From the NCBI GenBank assembly GCA_002914805.1, contig JXTB01000293.1, positions 325,617-389,616 on the forward strand: a DNA stretch of 64,000 nucleotides, written 5' to 3'. Of the stretch, positions 59,901 to 64,000 are shown in pieces (the first letter of the stretch is position 1; each line of letters begins with the position of its first letter). The notes below the pieces were generated by a model. That model made no database searches. It saw nothing but the letters and a program-made list of their open reading frames with translations, and was not told the origin of the DNA. Source of the stretch: Parasponia andersonii. Its lineage: Eukaryota > Streptophyta > Magnoliopsida > Rosales > Cannabaceae. The translations under genes were made by a program, and so were the position numbers.

Positions 59901-60396
59901 ACACAAATTTGCTACCCCTTATCACCCTCAAACAAATGGATAAGTCGAACTTGGAAATAGGAATATGAAACAAATTTTAGAGAAAATAGTTAACCCAAAT
60001 TGTAAAGATTGGTCTTTGAGACTTAGGGATGCACTTTGGGCTTATCGAACTACTTTCAAAACCTCACTTGGTATGTCATCCTATAGGATAGTTTATGGAA
60101 AACCTTGTCATTTGCCTATGGAACTTGAAAACAAAGCTTTTCGGGCCATTAAAACTTTCAACTCCAATCTTGATGTTGCTTGTAAGTTGCGAAAATTGCA
60201 AATAAATGAGCTTGAAGAATTTAGAAATGATGCATATGAGAATTCCAAAATTCATAAGGCTAGAACCAAAACTTTTCATGACAATGTAATTTCAAGAAAA
60301 ATATTTGTTGTTGGTCAAAAGGTCTTACTCTATAATTCTCGACTTCACATATTTCCTGAAAAATTGAGATCAAGGTGGAATGGACCTTCATTGTAA
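56938..60396 (+). pseudogene. pol of Athila-type element: protease, RT, RNase H, integrase
   Basis: Protease (57055-57300) has LDLRASVNLLPYSIY, where the family has DLGAS: the active-site Gly is Arg. Reverse transcriptase (57760-58500) shows GWRVCIDYRKLNSMTRKDHF and FTCPFSIFAYHRMPFGF, but its catalytic FMDD is FMDG (about 58390). RNase H (58800-59180) is well kept ([37 protein letters not shown]). Integrase has [34 protein letters not shown] and PYHPQTNG. It ends [10 protein letters not shown] at 60396. At least two frameshifts (57600-57758 and near 58420) and many stops. The lineage call rests on RT and linker motifs. Confidence 0.88.
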
Positions 60397-60825
60397 GATA
60401 TGTGTATTCTTATACTGCCGTTGACATTGAAAATCCCAAAAATGGTATCGTATTTAAGGTGAATGGATAAAGACTCAAACCATTTCTTGACAATCAAATT
60501 CTTCAAGAGGAAGTCCTTTACCTCAGTATTCCATGTCACGAGTGATTATAATTTGTTATAAATATTCAATTCTCTATTTTTAACTTTGTTTGATCTTGTA
60601 GGTTATTTTTAGTGTGTTTGTTTGGTTCTTTCATTACCTTCTCAGTTAAGTGGTAGATAATGGTACTCTATGATCTTTAAGTCGGTTTCTTTAGTTTCCA
60701 TAATAATTGAAGAAAAAAAATGAAAGAAAAAATAGAAAAAAATTATACATAAAGTTTCAATCTCTCATCAAGATTTACAACAACATTTTACTTATTTCCT
60801 CTTCCTTTCAATTTCTTTCTTCAAG
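60397..60825. other. Untranslated stretch after Athila pol
   Basis: AT-rich linker between pol and the accessory ORFs, with an A-rich run near 60711-60745. No gene supported; a short in-frame residue of the pol tail may extend to about 60540. Confidence 0.4.
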
Positions 60826-61288
60826 ATGGATGTCACTCTTTCAAAATTGCAAAAATATTTTCTTCTCTTCCTCAAAATGCTCTGCTAAAATTTACCTTGA
60901 TAGGTGTGAAAGATTAAGATTACTAATGCATATAGGTATTCCTGAAGATGTCCATTGGATTATTGAAGCAAAGGTACGATTATCAGGTGAGTTTTTAAAT
61001 TCATTTATTTCATACATGCTTGGTTATGGTAAAAGCTCATTTGCAAAAAAGCGTCGTACTAAAAGAATGAAAGTTTGTCATAAATGTACACGATGGACTT
61101 GTAATACAAAATGCCGCTCTTTAGGAATGGTATCCACAAATCATGAAGATAAAATAAACTTTATTAAGGATGGCATAAGTAAGGGGTCATTGGATGATAT
61201 CCTATCGACCCTAGAGATGCATCCTAGTGGAGATGTACATATTGCAATTCACAAATTGTGGCCCCAATTTCAACAAGAGTATGAGTGA
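60826..61288 (+). pseudogene. Unknown Cys-cluster ORF downstream of Athila pol
   Basis: It may begin MDVTLSKLQKYFLLFLK at 60826, shift frame near 60885, and continue open to the TGA at 61286-61288. The second part holds GIPEDVHWIIEAKVRL, then basic residues and a Cys cluster KVCHKCTRWTCNTKC (61073-61114; C-x2-C-x4-C-x3-C, like a small zinc-binding site), then HEDKINFIKDGISKGSLDDI and WPQFQQEYE at the end. I do not recognise the family. The well-kept C-terminal 100 codons suggest a once-coding gene. It lies between pol and the LOG-like gene on the same strand, so it may be part of the same cargo. Confidence 0.5.
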
Positions 61289-61547
61289 TATAGTCTTGGA
61301 AATCTGACTTTAAAAGTCCCTGTTTGTCAATTCATAAGAAAATTGGATGGGAAGCCAATCCTCAACCCATAAAGGGCGTTTAAGCCGTTACTGGATGTAA
61401 AACTAGAGGAAAATGTGAGCCACAATCACAACTACTTGTACATATGCATGCTTTGTCTTTTTGTCGTTTTGTTAAAATTTTCAAATTTTTTTTACAATAG
61501 CCGACCTACCCCTGTAGGTGCTATCATTGCATTACTTTTCCTACCTC

Positions 61548-61555
61548 TATAAATA
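61548..61555 (+). promoter_or_regulatory. TATA box before the LOG-like gene
   Basis: CTATAAATAC, with TATAAATA at 61548-61555, 66 bases before the ATG at 61621. A CT-rich stretch (TTCTTTTCTCC) follows about 10-20 bases later, as in many plant core promoters. It suggests the LOG-like gene had its own promoter, separate from an LTR. Confidence 0.5.
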
Positions 61556-61620
61556 CATCACTTCTTTTCTCCATTTTCATTCAACTCAAACTCATTCATA
61601 AGTTTAAGAGAAGTGTTAAA

Positions 61621-62180
61621 ATGGCCAAATCCTTATCTCGTAAAATCACAAACATTTGTGTATTTTGTAGATCCAGTCCGGGATAAGATAAAGAGTTCCT
61701 AAAGGTAGTAAATAATCTTGGTAAGGTGCTAGCTGAAAAAAAAATCATTTAGTTTATGGGGGAGGCAGTCTTGGGTTAATGGGGTGCGTGTCAATAGTTG
61801 CATTTATTGGAGGAAGCCAAGTTTTGGGAATCATCCTGAAAGCTTTGACTAAAGGAAACATCATCGGAAAAACAGTTGGGGAAGAATTAAAAGTGTCAAC
61901 AATGCATGAACGAATACAAAAGATTCTTGATTATTTTGATGCTTTTATTGCCTTACTAGGGGGCATTGGAACATTAGAAGAAATTTTTCAAATTGCTTCA
62001 TAGGCTTAGCTAAAAATCCACCAAAAACCCATCGGCTTGTTAAATGTTAGTGGTTTCTTTAATGGCTTGTTGCCCTTTATAGATCATGTTGTAGAACAGA
62101 AGTTTATTTTAGACTCTTCAAGAAAAATCTTCATCTCTGCTATAACTCTTGAGTAGTTGATTGATCAATTGCAAATCTAG
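61621..62180 (+). pseudogene. LOG: LONELY GUY (LOG)-like cytokinin riboside 5'-monophosphate phosphoribohydrolase, intron-less, decayed
   Basis: LOG enzymes release active cytokinin bases from their nucleotides in the cytosol and nucleus. The reading begins MAKSLSRKITNICVFCRSSP; the ICVFCGSS opening is typical. After a stop (61684-61686) and a one-base loss in a run of nine A (61736-61744), the frame continues with HLVYGGGSLGLMG, GKTVGEELKVSTMHERIQKI, DYFDAFIALLGGIGTLEEIF and HQKPIGLLNVSGFFNGLLPF to a stop at 62178. The signature PGGxGTxxE reads LGGIGTLEE: Pro is Leu. Stops at 62001 and 62007 replace the expected Trp and Gln, and one more lies near 62153. About 186 codons, near the usual length, and no introns where host LOG genes have several, so it probably came from a spliced transcript. 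Confidence 0.85.
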
Positions 62181-62958
62181 ATTCCATAAGTTGATCTAGC
62201 CATAACTCGGTTAGACTGGTCAAACAAAGAATGCTGAAAAAAGCCAGATTGGATCTGTCTCTTAGTCTGTAAAACTTTCTAGTCTCATGGTTTTTCTCAT
62301 AACATTTTATTTTCTTTATGTATCTTTCAGATTTTTCTTTTCTATAGTTCCTGTTACAGGTGATGTTTTCTATACTTTTCTTATTTAACTCAAGACATTT
62401 GGGATAATGTTTGATTCTGGTTGGGGGTAGGGGATAGTTGACACCAAAAAAAAAGAAAAAAAAACCAAAAAAAAAAAGAAAAAAGAAAAAAAATCTTTTT
62501 GCTGTTATTTAAACCATTGGACATAACGACTATGTCATTGATGGCAGAGTAAAGAGTAAGTTTACTCTTGAGACACATCATAGTGGATATGTAACATTTA
62601 GTCTTGATTTTTAAATTTTCTAATATTGTTTCATCATGCATTTCTATTTGAATTATTCAAATTTACAAACTCTTAGATTATGTTCATATACTTATTTAGT
62701 AAATATTCATAAACCATCCTCTGCACACACACACACTTTGATTTATGATTATGGGTTGCAAATTGACCTGCTATGATACTCAAGTTCTTATATTTTATCA
62801 AAGGTAGCAATTAAGGGAAGGGGTAAAATAAAAGAAAAATAATAATAAAAAAAAAGAGAAAAAGGCACATATTATTATAAAAAAAATTATAGAAAAGTTT
62901 GGTTTTGTAACCTCCTTGACACGAGCAACTACACCTGAAGAGATATCTTAACACCTAG
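62181..62958. other. Possible 3' end of the Athila element
   Basis: No gene. A purine-rich tract (TTGGGGGTAGGGGATAG, 62421-62437) followed by TGACACC at 62439 could be the polypurine tract and 3' LTR start, but such tracts recur in untranslated parts of these elements and no partner LTR confirms it. Long A-rich runs (62448-62490, 62820-62890) and a short CA microsatellite (62724-62736) follow. The stretch is cut by a Tekay LTR at 62959. Confidence 0.35.
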
Positions 62959-64000
62959 TGTAATGCCCAAGATTCTCACATGCATAATAGGCCAATAATA
63001 AACATGTTCATATTGCATAATAGACATATCAAGTGACTAGAATCAACTTTACAGTAAATTTCTCATTCTTTATTGTTAAATGCTTTCAATATGTGTTATT
63101 GTACTAATATTTGTCGAAGTGTTCCCATGCAGTGTAAAGGCTCAGTACCCTCAGAGAGAGAGAGCTAAGTGTGTGAGAAGAACAAAGAATATATATTCAT
63201 GAATACAATACAATGTGCTCATGCATTAAAATCAAGTTTGATGATAACTAGGTAAAATTGTAGTTTTTCGGTAAAGTGCATTTTCACGCTTTTTGGAACC
63301 AAATTCATTGTATATTTAACACATGATAGCTTTAATTTAATCTTAGGACTCATTTTTAGCATTTTTAAAAAATTTTCATTCCAGGTAAGCACGAGATGAC
63401 AGTCACTATACTGAACTGTGCTTAATTACACTAAGCTAGCTTAGATTCAGCTTAATCGCGTAATGCTATCTTTGTGCATTCGATGAATTGGGCAATTATA
63501 CTATATTTGCATTATCAATTAGGGTCTAATGGACTTTATTTTTATATTTAACGATTGGTTATGGGGCTAGGTGCCATCAAATTAGAATAAGGTTGGCCAT
63601 ATAGGATCATAAGTCAAAGTATGACTAGATTTCACTTTCTAAGCTAGGTTTCACAATTTTGGTCTACACTTAAGTATATAGGATTGACTAGCAACGTGTT
63701 TAATATGCTAAGGATGTTTTAGAGCTTGACACATGGAAAGGAAAAGGTGTGAAATTCCCAAAATACCCCTTAGAACTTAAGTTATTCCATTTCTTAGTCA
63801 TTAAGTATCACTTTTGGTCCAAATCTGGTCATTTTCTTCTCCTTTCTCTCCAGCCACGACCAGAAACTCTCCCACTCATTTTCAGACTACTCTCAGCTCC
63901 CTTAACCACTTCCAAGAGTTTCCAAGTGGTAGAACTCAATTTGGAGCTCAAGAAAGCAAGATAGGTCTAAACTAGTCAAGGTAATTCTACTAGTTCTTCT
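62959..64000 (+). repeat. Tekay-type LTR, 5' part, runs off the window
   Basis: TGTAATGCCCAAGATTCTCAC onward matches the reverse complement of 14355 down to about 13315 (first LTR of the Tekay element), including the AGAGAGAGAGAGCTAAG block and the GGTCTAATGGACTTTATT block. It is the same family in the opposite orientation. Whether it is a 5' LTR or a solo LTR cannot be told from here. Confidence 0.85.

Noticed and set aside
1-64000. CRISPR arrays, bacterial operons, ribosomal RNA genes or organelle DNA
   Set aside because: Nothing of the kind is present; all recognised genes are plant nuclear or retroelement genes.

Overview
This is nuclear DNA from a flowering plant, most likely a eudicot. 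It is AT-rich, with one intact host gene (a two-exon CONSTANS-LIKE transcription factor) in dense, nested LTR-retrotransposon sequence. Tekay-, Tat- and Athila-type Ty3/gypsy elements, a Ty1/copia element, a tRNA-derived SINE and small non-autonomous DNA transposons are all plant-specific in character. The species cannot be named from the sequence. Two runs of N (8763-8824 and 19576-19596) are assembly gaps, and both look wrong.

Layout. 1-3909: 3' end of a Tat-type element (plus strand), with a decayed antisense gene and a 3' LTR. 4890-6373: the COL gene, with promoter and 5' UTR, two exons and an 86-base intron. 7319-9034: a fold-back-like inverted-repeat element holding an old LTR remnant. 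8637-9778: a tandem duplication crossing the left edge of the next element. 9581-30211: a Tat-type element (5' LTR, gag, pol with two RNase H domains, antisense gene, 3' LTR). Its gag is split by a structurally complete minus-strand Tekay-type element (11361-21716; LTRs of about 3 kb, exact 5-bp target duplication ATTCT). 30212-33161: small repeats and a palindromic-ended MITE. 33162-39630: a decayed minus-strand copia element with both LTRs. 39631-50690: non-coding DNA with a SINE, a hAT-type MITE, a MULE-like MITE and an isolated GC-rich, promoter-like patch. 50720-55008: a decayed DUF1985-type gene in DNA studded with a GTTCATGA-like motif. 55009-62958: an Athila-type element with an inverted 5' end and, beyond pol, a Cys-cluster ORF and a decayed LONELY GUY (LOG)-like cytokinin-activation gene. 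62959-64000: the start of another Tekay LTR, on the plus strand.

How it fits together. Only the COL gene looks like a working host gene. The retroelements are mostly dead, and in the Tekay element the premature stops I checked are explained by C-to-T or G-to-A change, as expected of methylated, silenced DNA. The most unusual content is cargo: an intron-less LOG-like gene with its own TATA box downstream of an Athila pol, and an antisense gene with a conserved spliceosomal intron in both Tat copies.
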